The notes below the pieces were generated by a model that had not been told where the DNA came from, did no database searches, and saw only the letters and a program-made list of their open reading frames with translations. A DNA stretch of 64,000 bases from an uncultured Pseudohongiella sp. (GTDB lineage Bacteria; Pseudomonadota; Gammaproteobacteria; Pseudomonadales; Pseudohongiellaceae): the NCBI GenBank assembly GCA_951812715.1, contig OX638323.1:2088577-2152576 (forward strand), given 5' to 3'. A program made the translations under genes and the position numbers. Shown one piece after another: positions 31,751 through 40,212 of the stretch (its first letter is position 1; each line of letters begins with the position of its first letter).

Positions 31751-31933
31751 TTGCCCGTTCGGCAAACCGACGAAGCGCAGCTTTTTGAGAGCCGAACGAC
31801 TTGCCAAGGGTGAGGAAAAGCGTTGCGAAGCGTTAGCTTTGTGTGCAGGTCGGACGACACCGAGCTGCGCTCGGTGGCTGGGTCGGCAAGGCCGGGAGTT
31901 GGCGGAGTCCCAATAGCCGCGCCAGGGATGGCA
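31751..31933 (+). repeat. Dispersed structured repeat family B, copy 4
   Basis: Same orientation as copy 3, 24 bases on. Its last roughly 75 bases are nearly identical to those of copy 3 (CTGCGCTCGGTGGCTGGGTC block through GCGCCAGGGATGGCA). The added middle block carries AGCGTTGCGAAGCGTT. Together copies 3 and 4 fill most of the 502-base gap between idh and the acetyltransferase; nothing else is seen there. Confidence 0.85.
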
Positions 31934-32022
31934 TGCTCATGCAAAACGAGGGTGCGTTGCCTCCCGCCAATTCCGCTTCGCGCATTTGACCCTCCCGGAG
32001 GGGGAGTGACGAGAGTTCTGGA

Positions 32023-32541
32023 ATGATTGCAACAGCATTGCCGGATTTCGCCTTGCGCGAAGCGTTGGCGAACGATTGCGGATTGATTCTCTCGCTGATC
32101 CGTGAGTTGGCTGAATACGAAAAACTGCCCCATGAAGTGGTCGCCACCGAAGAAGTGCTGCGTGAGACGCTGTTCGGCGAGCATCCCGCGGCCGAGGTAA
32201 TTTTCGGTGAGTTCCAGGGGCAAGTCGCGGGTTATGCACTGTTCTTCCACAACTTCTCCACCTTTACCGGTCGGCCGGGCATTTACCTCGAAGATATCTA
32301 TGTAAAGCCGGAAATGCGCGGTCGCGGCTTCGGTAAATGCCTGCTGACCTATGTGGCGAAACTGGCGGTCGAGCGCAAATGCACGCGTATGGAATGGTCG
32401 GTACTCGATTGGAACGAACCGTCTATACGCTTCTATCGTTCGCTGGGAGCGGCCGCTATGAATGAATGGACGGGGCAGCGGCTGGCCGGCGCCGCGCTCG
32501 ATGAGGTGGCGGCCATGTTCGACCGGGAGGGACCTTCTTGA
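32023..32541 (+). CDS. GNAT-family N-acetyltransferase
   Basis: 172 residues with the acetyl-CoA-binding motif VKPEMRGRGFGKCLLTYV and the WNEPSIRFYRSLGA segment. The LIRELAEYEKLPHEVVATEE opening and LEDIYV strand are like those of diamine (spermidine/spermine-type) acetyltransferases, so a small amine is a plausible acceptor. Its stop overlaps the TTG start of the next gene by two to three bases, so the two are translationally coupled. The weak ribosome site before 32023 makes the exact start slightly uncertain. Confidence 0.87.
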   Translation: MIATALPDFALREALANDCGLILSLIRELAEYEKLPHEVVATEEVLRETLFGEHPAAEVIFGEFQGQVAGYALFFHNFSTFTGRPGIYLEDIYVKPEMRGRGFGKCLLTYVAKLAVERKCTRMEWSVLDWNEPSIRFYRSLGAAAMNEWTGQRLAGAALDEVAAMFDREGPS

Positions 32542-33395
32542 GCAGAATCGTCTATGTAAACGGCGAATTCGTCGCCGAAGAACAAGCTCGGGTGTCGATC
32601 TTCGATCGGGGTTTCGTATTCGGCGACGGGGTCTACGAGGTTGTGCCAGTAATTCGCGGCCGGCTCGCGGACCGGGATTATTTCCTCCAGCGCCTGCGCC
32701 GCAGCCTGACCGAACTTGGCATCGTCTGGCCCTGCTCCGAAGTCGAATACCAGGCTGTGCTCGAGCAACTGGTGGCGCGCAATTCACTGACAGAGGGCAT
32801 CGTCTATACCCAGGTCACCCGAGGCGTCTCGGATCGCCAATTCACCTTTCCGCCGGATACCCCGGCGACCATGGTGGCTTTCACTCAGGTGATGTCCTTG
32901 CTCGAAAATCCGTCGGTAGAAAACGGTATCGCCGTGGTAACTACCGCGGAAATTCGTTGGCTGCGACGCGATATCAAGTCGCTCAACCTGCTCGCCCAGG
33001 TGCTAGCCAAGCAATATGCCGCCGACCATGGCGCCGGAGAAACCTGGATGATAGAAGATGGCCTTGTTACCGAAGGCGCTTCTTCAACCGCCTATATCGT
33101 CAAGGATGGCAAGCTGATCACGAGACCACTGTCGAACCGCATCCTTCCAGGAATCCGCCGCCGCCGTCTGCTCGAACTCGCTGCCGGGGCAGGCATCGCC
33201 TGCGAGGAAAGGCCATTCAGCCTGGAAGAAGCCATGGCCGCCGACGAAGCCTTCATCAGCAGCGCCACTACCATTTTGCATGGCGTAGTCAGCATAGACG
33301 GGAAGCAGGTTGGCGAAGGAATGCCGGGGCCGGTGGGACGCAAGCTGCGGCAGCTATACATTCGGCATATGCTGAACGAAGTCGGCGCCGCCTGA
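32538..33395 (+). CDS. dat: D-amino acid (D-alanine) transaminase, PLP fold type IV
   Basis: 285 residues. Class IV aminotransferase with FDRGFVFGDGVYEV near the start, the PLP lysine in DIKSLNLL, and MIEDGLVTEGASSTAYIV. The sequence resembles Bacillus-type D-amino acid transaminase more than IlvE or PabC, so D-Ala/D-Glu interconversion is likely. Start is TTG at 32538: GGGAGGG sits six bases before it and it overlaps the acetyltransferase stop. A GGGTGTCCC repeat cluster begins three bases after the stop codon. Confidence 0.88.
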   Translation: MSRIVYVNGEFVAEEQARVSIFDRGFVFGDGVYEVVPVIRGRLADRDYFLQRLRRSLTELGIVWPCSEVEYQAVLEQLVARNSLTEGIVYTQVTRGVSDRQFTFPPDTPATMVAFTQVMSLLENPSVENGIAVVTTAEIRWLRRDIKSLNLLAQVLAKQYAADHGAGETWMIEDGLVTEGASSTAYIVKDGKLITRPLSNRILPGIRRRRLLELAAGAGIACEERPFSLEEAMAADEAFISSATTILHGVVSIDGKQVGEGMPGPVGRKLRQLYIRHMLNEVGAA

Positions 33396-33397
33396 GC

Positions 33398-33656
33398 GGG
33401 TGTCCCACCCCGCTTTGCGTTGGGGTGGGTGTCCCACTTGGACGCCACTTGGACGGCGTGGGTGTGGCATCTCATTCTCCTCGAACTTCCATCTCGAACT
33501 GATCTTGATCGTCCGAAAAGAGATGGATATCGCATCTCGCGTGTCGCCGACTCCAGAGTCGAATTCAGAGTGGGTGTCCCACCTCAAACGCGGGGTGGGT
33601 GTCCCATATCGACTTCTTTGGAGTGGGTGTCCCATCTTGGCCAGGGTGGGTGTCCC
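33398..33656 (+). repeat. Six GGGTGTCCC mini-repeats plus one degenerate copy
   Basis: Cores at 33398, 33427, 33572, 33597, 33625 and 33648; GGGTGTGGC near 33460 is a broken copy. Most are extended as GTGGG-TGT-CCCAC or GTGGG-TGT-CCCAT, pairing beyond the core. The cluster fills the gap between convergent dat and epmA. Confidence 0.93.
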
Positions 33657-33690
33657 ATCTTGAGAGTTGGCGCAGCCTGAGGCGCCTGCC

Positions 33691-34647
33691 TCAGATGCTG
33701 TTGGTCGGAAAGGCCAGCACTTCGCCGATGGATTGCGCGCCGCTGGTGAGCATCAGCAAGCGGTCGATGCCGAAAGCGACGCCGGCGCAGGCCGGCATGC
33801 CATGTTGCAGCGCCGCAAGCAGTTTTTCATCGATTTCCGGCGTGGACCGCCCAAGTTCCGCGCGTTTCCGCTGGTCGCGCGTGAAACGCGCTCGCAGCTC
33901 TCCCGCATCAAGCGCCTCGTCATAACCGTTCGCCAATTCCATGCCGCGGCAGAACAGTTCGAAGCGCCGCGCCACGCGCTCGCCCTGGCGGTCGGTCTCG
34001 ACTCTGGCGAGCGCGGCCTGGGCTGCCGGATAATCATGAATGAAACAGTGTTCGGGCAAGTTCGGCTCGATGGCCTGGCCGAGCAGCAATTGCAGGCAGT
34101 CCGTGGCTTCGAGGTCGGCAGCGTCGAGCGCCAGCTTTTCCGCCGTAAGCCGGCGCAATGATTCAAGTTCGATCTGGTGGGGATCAATATCGAACTGCCG
34201 CTGGAACAATTCCCGGTAGCTTAGCCGCGCAATCGCCGGCAGCGGCAGAAATTCGCACAGCAGTTGTTCCACCTCGTCCATGAGTTGCTCGAGGCTGAAG
34301 CCGGGCCGATACCATTCCAGCATGGTGAATTCGGGATTGTGACGGGCGCCGGCGTCACCCTGGCGGAAACTTTTGCAAATCTGGTAGCAGGCGCCGGTCC
34401 CCGCCGCCAGCAGGCGTTTCATGGCGTATTCGGGCGAGGTTTGCAGATAGAACCGCCGCGAGCGTCCCGCCAGTTCGACTTCGGCGGGGATGGATTCGAT
34501 ATGCAGGTCGGTGACTGTGCGTGGCGCGAGCAGTGGCGTTTCCACTTCCAGCACTGCGCGGGCGGCGAAGAACCGTCTGATGCGGCCGAGTACATCCGCC
34601 CGCAGCCGCAGCAACTCCGGCTTGGCGGCGGGCCGCCAGTCGGCCAT
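33691..34647 (-). CDS. epmA: EF-P--(R)-beta-lysine ligase (GenX/PoxA/YjeA)
   Basis: Class II lysyl-tRNA-synthetase paralogue that attaches beta-lysine to Lys34 of EF-P. 318 residues, lacking the anticodon-binding domain of LysS. Class II motifs: LEVETPLLAP (motif 1), FRQGDAGARHNPEFTMLEWYRP (motif 2) and AFGIDRLLML (motif 3); GMELANGYDE is typical. Start chosen at MADWRPAAKPEL. Directly downstream of efp (8-base gap), so enzyme and substrate are cotranscribed. Confidence 0.96.
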   Translation of the reverse strand: MADWRPAAKPELLRLRADVLGRIRRFFAARAVLEVETPLLAPRTVTDLHIESIPAEVELAGRSRRFYLQTSPEYAMKRLLAAGTGACYQICKSFRQGDAGARHNPEFTMLEWYRPGFSLEQLMDEVEQLLCEFLPLPAIARLSYRELFQRQFDIDPHQIELESLRRLTAEKLALDAADLEATDCLQLLLGQAIEPNLPEHCFIHDYPAAQAALARVETDRQGERVARRFELFCRGMELANGYDEALDAGELRARFTRDQRKRAELGRSTPEIDEKLLAALQHGMPACAGVAFGIDRLLMLTSGAQSIGEVLAFPTNSI

Positions 34648-34655
34648 GGCGGATC

Positions 34656-35228
34656 TTACCTGTTGACCCGGTTCTGATACTCCGCGGTCCGGGTATCGAC
34701 CCGCAGCATATCGCCTTCGTTGACGAACAGCGGCACCTTGACCACGGCGCCCGAACTCAGGGTCGCGGGCTTGGAACCGCCCTGGGCGGTATCGCCTTTC
34801 AGGCCCGGATCGGTCTGCACGACTTCCAGTTCGATGAAATTGGGCGGAATAACCGAGATCGGCTTTTCGTTCCAGAGTACGACCTGGTAGGCCTGTTGCG
34901 GCTTCAGCCAATTCTTGGATTCACCGATCGCGGCGCTATCGGCGGCCAGTTGTTCATAACTGCCATCGGTCTTCATGAAATGCCAGAATTCGCCGTCTTC
35001 GTAGAGGTATTCCATGTCGATTTCAAGTACATCGGCGCCTTTCAGCGATTCGCCGGACTTGAAGGTGCGCTCCCACACCCGGCCATTGAGCAGGTTGCGG
35101 AATTTGACCCGGTTGAATGCCTGGCCTTTGCCTGGCTTTACGAATTCGTTTTCCAGAATCGAACAGGGGTCGCCGTCGACCAGCAATTTCAGACCGCCCT
35201 TGAACTCATTGGTTGAATAGGATGTCAT
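34656..35228 (-). CDS. efp: Elongation factor P
   Basis: Relieves ribosome stalling at polyproline. 190 residues in three beta-barrel domains. The modified lysine is Lys34 in [11 protein letters not shown], the sequence read by EpmA and EpmB. First gene of efp-epmA; divergent from epmB with only a few dozen bases between starts. The EpmC hydroxylase gene is not in the window. Confidence 0.98.
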   Translation of the reverse strand: MTSYSTNEFKGGLKLLVDGDPCSILENEFVKPGKGQAFNRVKFRNLLNGRVWERTFKSGESLKGADVLEIDMEYLYEDGEFWHFMKTDGSYEQLAADSAAIGESKNWLKPQQAYQVVLWNEKPISVIPPNFIELEVVQTDPGLKGDTAQGGSKPATLSSGAVVKVPLFVNEGDMLRVDTRTAEYQNRVNR

Positions 35229-35266
35229 ATCGTCTTTCGCTCACTTTGCCTTGTAATTCTCGGTCC

Positions 35267-36265
35267 ATGCTTCCAGCCATCCAGACAGCCGAAAACTGGC
35301 AGGAATGTCTGTCAGATCTGATAACCGATCCACGGGAACTGGCCGATTTCCTGCAACTCGACCAGCGCCTCGACCCCGCCGGTGAACAGGCGCTGGCGCA
35401 GTTCCCGCTAAAGGTGCCGCGGGCCTTCGCCGAACGCATGGAAAAAGGCAATTGGCGGGACCCTCTGCTGCGGCAGGTCTGGCCTTCCTTCGTGGAAGAG
35501 CGGACCGCGCCCGGCTTCGTGGCCGACCCGCTGCGGGAGCGCCATTATAATCCGCGGCCCGGCCTGCTGCACAAGTACCGGGGCCGAGTGCTGCTGATCG
35601 CCGCGCCCCATTGCGCGATTCATTGCCGCTATTGTTTTCGGCGCGAATTCGATTACCGGGAAAACACTCCCGCGCGCCGGGATTGGCGGGAGGCGCTCGA
35701 TTACATCCGCGCTGATGCCAGTATCGAAGAGGTGATCCTCAGCGGCGGCGATCCGCTGGCGCTGGGTGACCGCCAACTGCGCTGGCTGCTGGAATCCATC
35801 GCGCGAATTTCCCATGTGACCACCTTGCGCATCCATACCCGCCTGCCGGTAGTTATTCCCGAACGGGTAACCGGCGGCTTGCTCGAAATGTTGAGTAGCT
35901 GCCGGCAGCGAGTGGTGGTGGTTGTGCATTGCAATCATGCCCAGGAGATCGACCGCCGGGTCGCGGTCGCACTCGGCGCCCTGGGCCGTGGCGGCGCGGT
36001 GCTGTTGAACCAGTCGGTGCTGCTCCAAGGCGTCAATGATGGCGCCGCAATACTTTCGGAGCTGTCGAAACGGCTTTTTGCGGAAAACGTACTACCTTAT
36101 TACCTGCACCTTCCGGACCGGGTCGCGGGCACGCATCATTTTCATGTGACGCTTGATGCGGCCGAGGCAATCGTGGGGGAATTGCAGGCCTCCCTGCCGG
36201 GTTACCTCGTGCCCCGTCTGGTGCGGGAAGATCCGGGCGCGCCCGCCAAGACCCGGCTGGTTTAG
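35267..36265 (+). CDS. epmB: EF-P (lysine)-2,3-aminomutase (YjeK)
   Basis: Radical-SAM, PLP-dependent enzyme making (R)-beta-lysine for EF-P modification. Radical-SAM motif CAIHCRYCF, EVILSGGDPLAL, and the PLP region near LLNQSVLLQGVND; about 332 residues. Two starts are possible: ATG at 35267 (used, leaving 38 bases from the efp start) or ATG at 35222, which overlaps efp. The family N-terminus ends soon before ENWQECLSDLITDP, which fits 35267. Together with efp and epmA this forms a complete beta-lysylation set. Confidence 0.94.
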   Translation: MLPAIQTAENWQECLSDLITDPRELADFLQLDQRLDPAGEQALAQFPLKVPRAFAERMEKGNWRDPLLRQVWPSFVEERTAPGFVADPLRERHYNPRPGLLHKYRGRVLLIAAPHCAIHCRYCFRREFDYRENTPARRDWREALDYIRADASIEEVILSGGDPLALGDRQLRWLLESIARISHVTTLRIHTRLPVVIPERVTGGLLEMLSSCRQRVVVVVHCNHAQEIDRRVAVALGALGRGGAVLLNQSVLLQGVNDGAAILSELSKRLFAENVLPYYLHLPDRVAGTHHFHVTLDAAEAIVGELQASLPGYLVPRLVREDPGAPAKTRLV

Positions 36266-36373
36266 GAATTTTCTGAACGGTTCCTCGTCCGGGATTTTTC
36301 AGCCATGCGCAGCGCCGAAGTTCGCTAACTCGGAACTTTCTTGAACTTTTGCATTACCAAGGAGAATTTTGCC

Positions 36374-37696
36374 ATGGGCGAACCCCTGCCATCCGCGCCG
36401 GAGCAATTGCCGAACGGGCAGCTCGATCCTCTGACCGGGCTGCCGAATCGCGCCTATCTCGAGCAAGCCTTGCGGCAATCGCTGCATGACGGCCGGCCCG
36501 CCACCCTGGCGCTGCTGCAATTGGAAAACTTCTACGAAATCCGATCCTGGGTCGGCAAGTCCGACGCCAGTTTCCTGCTTTGCGATATCGCCCGGCTGCT
36601 CGAACGCAATCTGCCGGATGGAGTCGCGCTTTGCCGCTGTGAGCATTACGAGTTCGCCTTGCTGTTGCGCAACGAAAGCAGTGTGAATGCCAGGCCGATA
36701 ACCGACCGGTTGAAACAGGCGCTGCAATCGGCGGCTTCGGAATCGATCCCGCCGCAACTCGAACTGAAATGCGCCGTCGGCCTGGCGGCGGCGGAACCCG
36801 GCGTGACCGGCCCGGAAGTGCTATTCGCCCGAGCCCGGCACCAGTTGAGCGTTGCCTTATTCCGCCGGCATGGCGAAGATCGGCTTTCGGCCATGCACGA
36901 AGTCGACGGCTTTGATCCGACTGAACTCGGTCCGGCGTTGGAACGCCAGCCGCTTGCATTGAATTTTCAGCCCGTTGTCAGCCTGTTGCCCGATGGAATC
37001 GAGCGCTACGAAGTGCGTTGCCGGCTGCCGCTGGAAAGGGGCCGTCTCGCGCCGCTGCGACTGTTCGAAATCGCAGTTCAGAATGCCCTTGGCGGCAGAA
37101 TCGACCGGCAACTGATCGGTCGGGCGCTGGGCATCTTGCGGGAGCGAGAACGGCCCGCGCTATGCTTCTTTGTCAGCCTGACCCAGAATTCCCTGGTCGA
37201 TGCCGATTTTTTCCGTTGGCTGGAAGCGGAACTCACCGGGCAGCAGCATCTTGCCCGGCAACTCGTGTTGCAGATCAGCGAGATTGACTTGCTGATCGCC
37301 CAGCATCACCTGCAATATCTGTGCGAGCAACTCGCCGGACTCGAAATCCGCCTGGCCATCAGCAATTTCGGCCTGACCGACAATCCGTTCCGCTATTTGC
37401 CCCTGCTCAATGCCGATTTCGTAAAGGTGAGCTTGCCCGCCGCGCGGCGGACCGGGCCCGGCATCGGTCAAATTCAGCAAACACTGCAAAAGTTGCGCGA
37501 TGCGAAGTTGCAAGTTGTCGCGGCCCTGGTCGAAGACATGAACCTGTTGCCGCTGCTTTGGCGCTCAGGAGTGCTGCTGGCGCAAGGCAACTGCCTGGCC
37601 GAACCCAGCGCGAAACCCGATTACCGTTTTCCCCACGAACAGCGGATCAAGGTTGAGGCGCGGTCGGCGCAGCCGACAAAAAGCAACGCTTTTTGA
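36374..37696 (+). CDS. Degenerate GGDEF/EAL-domain protein
   Basis: 440 residues. N-terminal GGDEF-like domain opens LDPLTGLPNRAYLE, but the catalytic loop reads RCEHYEFALLL instead of GGDEF. C-terminal EAL-like domain has YEVRCRLP where EALLR should be, and AISNFGLTDNPFRYLPLLNADFVKV in place of the DDFG region. Both activities are therefore probably lost, leaving a c-di-GMP-binding or scaffolding role as in FimX-like proteins. No TM segment or REC/PAS domain. Start ATG has AAGGAG eight bases upstream. The last 12-13 codons and the stop come from family B repeat sequence. A membrane cyclase-like gene follows. Confidence 0.85.
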   Translation: MGEPLPSAPEQLPNGQLDPLTGLPNRAYLEQALRQSLHDGRPATLALLQLENFYEIRSWVGKSDASFLLCDIARLLERNLPDGVALCRCEHYEFALLLRNESSVNARPITDRLKQALQSAASESIPPQLELKCAVGLAAAEPGVTGPEVLFARARHQLSVALFRRHGEDRLSAMHEVDGFDPTELGPALERQPLALNFQPVVSLLPDGIERYEVRCRLPLERGRLAPLRLFEIAVQNALGGRIDRQLIGRALGILRERERPALCFFVSLTQNSLVDADFFRWLEAELTGQQHLARQLVLQISEIDLLIAQHHLQYLCEQLAGLEIRLAISNFGLTDNPFRYLPLLNADFVKVSLPAARRTGPGIGQIQQTLQKLRDAKLQVVAALVEDMNLLPLLWRSGVLLAQGNCLAEPSAKPDYRFPHEQRIKVEARSAQPTKSNAF

Positions 37697-37841
37697 CGGC
37701 CGAACGACACGCCAAGGGCGAGGACAAGCATTTAAGAAGCGATGCTTCGCGCCCAGGTCGAGCGCCGCCAAACTGTGTTCGGTGGGCGCGCCGGCGAGGC
37801 GGGGGGTTGCCGAAGCCACCTGCGTCGCGCCAGGGATGGCA
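37659..37841 (+). repeat. Dispersed structured repeat family B, copy 5, overlapping the 3' end of a gene
   Basis: Begins GCGGTCGGCGCAGCCGACAA and ends GCGCCAGGGATGGCA. The GGDEF/EAL gene reads into it and uses a stop within it (37694-37696), so the protein tail EARSAQPTKSNAF is repeat-derived. Confidence 0.85.
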
Positions 37842-37920
37842 TGCACTTTGTTTACAAGTCCCATTCAGATACTGAAGTGGAGGAATTGCCATCGTAACCA
37901 TCGGCAATTATGCTGCCGCT

Positions 37921-39258
37921 ATGGATTTCAATCGCATTGCCTCCCGCTTTTCCCTGATAGTCAGTCTTGGACTGTTGCTGGCCATGAGTGTGTTCTGGCT
38001 GATCAGCAGTTATCACACGCGGTTGGTGTTGCAGGCCCAGGCGGATCAACTTGGCTCCACTGTCGCGCGTCAGGCCGCGGAATTATTGGCGGAACACGTG
38101 CAGGCCAATGACCGCATCAGCATCAACGTGATTCTCGAGGAACTGGCCGCCGACCCGGCGGTTATCGAGGTGGCCCTGCTCGATGAGCAAGGCCGGCGCA
38201 TCGCGGTGGCCGGCGCTCCCAATGCGGGCACGCCGATTTCATTTCTTGTCCGGCCGATCTTGCGCGACGAATACTACATCCGCACCATCGAATTTCTCGG
38301 CGCTACCCATGGCGCGGTCAGCGTAGGTCTCGATCTGGGCTATCTGCAATCCGCCTTGTACGACAATCTGATCTTCATCGTCGGCGCTACCCTGATCATG
38401 ATCCTGCTGGCCTATCTGTTCGTATCCGCCTATTGCCAGGTATCGCTGGCGTTCCCGATGAATCTGCTGTCCTACTCCCTGAGCAAGATTCGGCGAGGCG
38501 AAGTCGCCGACTGCCCGGATATCGCGGGACAGGATGAACTTGCCACTCTTACCCGGCAGTACAATGCCACGGCCCAGTTTCTCACCCGTTACACGTTTCT
38601 GGATAGCTTCGACGAGAAAGTTCCTGCGGCCGATGCCAAAACTTGGCAATCGGAAGAGATAAGCCTGCTGGTAATTCGCATGAGCAATTATTTTTCCCTG
38701 GCTACTGCCATGAGCCAGGATCATGCGATGCGCCTGCTGGAGCGCTATTACTTTTTCGCCGGCCAGGTCAGCCGCATCTATAACGGCCACATTTGCTACT
38801 GCCATGAGGACGAGATCCTCATTTCCTTCGATCGGGTTCCGACGCCCGAGGAGCAAGCCTATTACGCCATTTACGCCGGGCAACTGTTCCTGCGGCTGAT
38901 CAAACATCTGAACACCCAGCCCGACGGCATTCGCACCAACGCCAGCTTTTGCCTGACTGCCCATAGCGGCACGGTTCCGGCCAGACTGTACTCGCCGGTG
39001 TCCGGCGCCAACGACAGCCTGATCGGGGAAACGCCCGATCTGGCCCGGCAGATCTGCAATGAATGCCCCGACAACGGTCTACTGATCAGCGCGGACTGTT
39101 ATCAACTGGCCGGCGCCGATTCGCGCGTCAATGCCGAGCCGTTCGACGAGGAAGCCGGCGAAGCGCCGGTATTGCTGGCGCTGACGCCTCCCGAAGAGCA
39201 CGACGAGTTGCTCGACCGTCAGGCCGCCCGCCTGATCGCCGCCTATCCTGATCGATGA
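37921..39258 (+). CDS. Membrane protein with HAMP and degenerate class III cyclase-like domain
   Basis: 445 residues. TM1 at 12-31 (LIVSLGLLLAMSVFWLISSY), a periplasmic domain of about 115 residues, TM2 near 148-170 (LIFIVGATLIMILLAYLFVSAY), a HAMP-like linker, and a C-terminal domain of about 200 residues laid out like adenylate cyclases: LLVIRMSNYF, RYYFFAGQVSRIYNGHICYCHEDEILISF, and FCLTAHSGTVPAR. The metal-binding aspartates of active cyclases are not in place (VIRMS for xDIRG; CHEDE for xGDxx), so it is probably non-catalytic. Its neighbour is also a degenerate signalling enzyme. Function unknown. Confidence 0.7.
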   Translation: MDFNRIASRFSLIVSLGLLLAMSVFWLISSYHTRLVLQAQADQLGSTVARQAAELLAEHVQANDRISINVILEELAADPAVIEVALLDEQGRRIAVAGAPNAGTPISFLVRPILRDEYYIRTIEFLGATHGAVSVGLDLGYLQSALYDNLIFIVGATLIMILLAYLFVSAYCQVSLAFPMNLLSYSLSKIRRGEVADCPDIAGQDELATLTRQYNATAQFLTRYTFLDSFDEKVPAADAKTWQSEEISLLVIRMSNYFSLATAMSQDHAMRLLERYYFFAGQVSRIYNGHICYCHEDEILISFDRVPTPEEQAYYAIYAGQLFLRLIKHLNTQPDGIRTNASFCLTAHSGTVPARLYSPVSGANDSLIGETPDLARQICNECPDNGLLISADCYQLAGADSRVNAEPFDEEAGEAPVLLALTPPEEHDELLDRQAARLIAAYPDR

Positions 39259-39261
39259 AAA

Positions 39262-39290
39262 TTGAATACTGTGTATAAATACAGTATTCT
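39262..39290 (+). promoter_or_regulatory. Sigma-70-type promoter with a LexA-type operator in its spacer
   Basis: TTGAAT (39262-39267), 17 bases, TATTCT (39285-39290). The spacer contains CTGT-N8-ACAG, the classic SOS box, inside the longer symmetric AATACTGT...ACAGTATT (39265-39288). The box lies just past the stop of the upstream gene and points at the HipA-like kinase gene. LexA bound here would block RNA polymerase. Confidence 0.75.
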
Positions 39291-39399
39291 GTGGAAAATT
39301 CATTGCCAACAAGTTTTGCACAGGCTTTGTACAAGGTGTTGCTTTGACAGCAGTTGAGGGACTGCTTAGTTTTCAGTTAACCATCCTGATGCTTGGCGC

Positions 39400-40212
39400 A
39401 TGATATTGGGGACCGGCGTGAACGGAATCGAATTGCAGCTTGGCACCGCATACAGCCCGGTGGAGTCACTGCAAACACGAAAGAAGACTGCATATCGGGG
39501 AGACGTCGAAACTGATAGTGGCCGAGTGACCGCGGTCCTTAAGCTGCTGAAAATGGAAGATATTGCCAGGGAAGCGCTTTGCTGGACATTAGCGCGAATG
39601 CTGGGATTGCCGGCTCCGCAAGCCTTTTTGGTCCAGGTGGACCCGTCTGTCGTCATTGGTCGCTATGCGGGGAATCCTCAAAACCTTGCTTTTGGAAGCG
39701 AAGAGATTCGAAGAAGGTTTCAAAATCCAAGTGAAAAGGAAATGGCGATGCTACGAAATTGGCAGTTTGCCGTACCCTGCGCGGTTTTTGATACCTGGAT
39801 TTATTGCACGGACAGATTTCCCAACAATTTGCTGATCGACGTGAACGAGAACTGTTGGCTCATCGACCACGACGAAGCACTACCTAACTACGTGAGTTTC
39901 GACTTGGAATCGGATTCGAGCTTGTTTCAGATACTCCGAGAAGGCCGCCTGGAGTCTGAACTGCGTTTCATGAAGAGAAGCGCTGAGAATTTTTCCGAGA
40001 AATGCAGAAATATTGACTTGGAAAAGGTTCAACGGTTGGTTGATGGCAACAGCCCTCACGATACATTTGCAAAGCAGATCGCTGATCACATTGAGTTTCT
40101 GAAAAACCGAGCCGAAATACTGCCTACACTTATAGCTAAGGAATTTAGTTTCAGGCAAACGCAATTCGTTTTGGATGACGACGTTAGAGAAGAAATGGAG
40201 AGGTACGAATGA
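39400..40212 (+). CDS. HipA-like (HipA_2-type) kinase-fold protein
   Basis: 270 residues. The order of motifs matches small HipA-related kinases that lack the HipA N-domain: VTAVLKLL with a candidate ATP lysine (K48), AREALCWTLARMLGLPAPQAFLVQ, a catalytic-loop region FDTWIYCTDRFPNNLLID (D138, N142/N143), and the metal site WLIDHDEAL (D156). I recall this pattern from the HipA_2 family often paired with DUF3037 proteins. ATG at 39400 has no clear ribosome site; GTG at 39418 after TTGGGGAC is an alternative. Less GC-rich than its flanks. Overlaps the next gene by ATGA. Sits behind a LexA-type operator. Confidence 0.65.
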   Translation: MILGTGVNGIELQLGTAYSPVESLQTRKKTAYRGDVETDSGRVTAVLKLLKMEDIAREALCWTLARMLGLPAPQAFLVQVDPSVVIGRYAGNPQNLAFGSEEIRRRFQNPSEKEMAMLRNWQFAVPCAVFDTWIYCTDRFPNNLLIDVNENCWLIDHDEALPNYVSFDLESDSSLFQILREGRLESELRFMKRSAENFSEKCRNIDLEKVQRLVDGNSPHDTFAKQIADHIEFLKNRAEILPTLIAKEFSFRQTQFVLDDDVREEMERYE

